Below, piece by piece: positions 5,343 through 5,420 of a stretch of 5,420 nucleotides of DNA. The position numbers and the translations under genes are program-made. Below the pieces are notes generated by a model. It was not told the DNA's origin and did not search any database. It was given only the letters and a program-made list of their open reading frames with translations. This stretch comes from Prevotellaceae bacterium (lineage in GTDB: Bacteria > Bacteroidota > Bacteroidia > Bacteroidales > UBA932): contig JAISRS010000281.1 in assembly GCA_031273485.1 (NCBI GenBank), positions 1 through 5,420 on the forward strand, in the 5' to 3' direction. Every line of letters starts with the position of its first letter. Within the stretch, counting starts at the first letter, position 1.

Positions 5343-5385
5343 AATCCTGAAAATCTTGTTAATCCTGTAAAAATCCTTCAATCCT
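5343..5385. repeat. Loose AATCCT-rich short repeat
   Basis: AATCCT or the near match AATCTT begins at 5343, 5352, 5361, 5372 and 5380, at 8-11 bp spacing. Similar degenerate AATCCT strings are, from memory, common in intergenic DNA of Bacteroidota. Their function is unknown. Confidence 0.55.
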
Positions 5386-5420
5386 TTATCATGGTTCAGA
5401 CAATTTCCACGAATTTTTTA

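Larger units (their letters stand above)
4925..5420. other. Gene-free, repeat-rich intergenic region at the right edge
   Basis: Beyond the operon promoter I find no supportable coding region on either strand. The stretch is made of AT-rich tandem repeats, listed separately, built from AATCCACG, AATTACACGAATT and AATCCT words. A short plus-strand frame starting at ATG 5391 runs off the window edge, but it lies in the repeat tail and shows no motif. Confidence 0.7.

Noticed and set aside
1..5420. tRNA or rRNA genes
   Set aside because: I found no cloverleaf-like or conserved rRNA stretches on either strand by eye.

Overview
The window looks like AT-rich chromosomal DNA from a member of the Bacteroidota, most likely a Bacteroidales. 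Three things point there: the close resemblance of the purine nucleoside phosphorylase and LpxK proteins to Bacteroides-type homologues (judged from memory), promoter candidates of the Bacteroidota form TAnnTTTG, and the absence of clear Shine-Dalgarno sequences. Every gene I can support lies on the minus strand, so the window is best read from right to left. The many plus-strand open frames are antisense shadows.

Right end (about 4925-5420): a gene-free, repeat-dominated stretch. It holds eight copies of an AATCCACG unit at 15-16 bp spacing, a 67-bp hairpin-bearing unit in two near-perfect copies plus a decayed third, and a loose AATCCT-rich tail. A good Bacteroidota promoter follows (4892-4921).

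Centre (4867 down to 1987): a compact three-gene set that reads as one operon. It encodes a secreted peptidoglycan hydrolase (GH73 glucosaminidase with two LysM domains), the lipid A kinase LpxK, and a trimeric-type purine nucleoside phosphorylase. The first two genes are 6 nt apart and the last two overlap by 44 nt. Two genes serve the envelope (wall turnover and lipid A 4'-phosphorylation) and the third serves purine salvage. A strong bidirectional hairpin terminator (1707-1741) closes the set, after a 3' region that contains a second structured hairpin.

Left part (1605 down to 1): a stand-alone minimal nucleotidyltransferase (MNT/MntA type) with its own promoter candidate but no HEPN partner; a 51-residue zinc-ribbon remnant lacking its fourth cysteine; a 122-bp MITE-like element with perfect 17-bp terminal inverted repeats and a TTAT flanking duplication; and the start of a Dam-type (D12 class) adenine DNA methyltransferase cut by the window edge.

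The most notable observation is that a 41-bp piece of the MITE-like element (39/41 identical) also sits inside the 5' end of lpxK. There it is read in frame and encodes residues 8-22 of an unusual N-terminal extension. I see no clear multi-gene defence or novel enzymatic system. The interest lies in the repeat family acting on a core gene, the orphan nucleotidyltransferase and the intergenic satellite.
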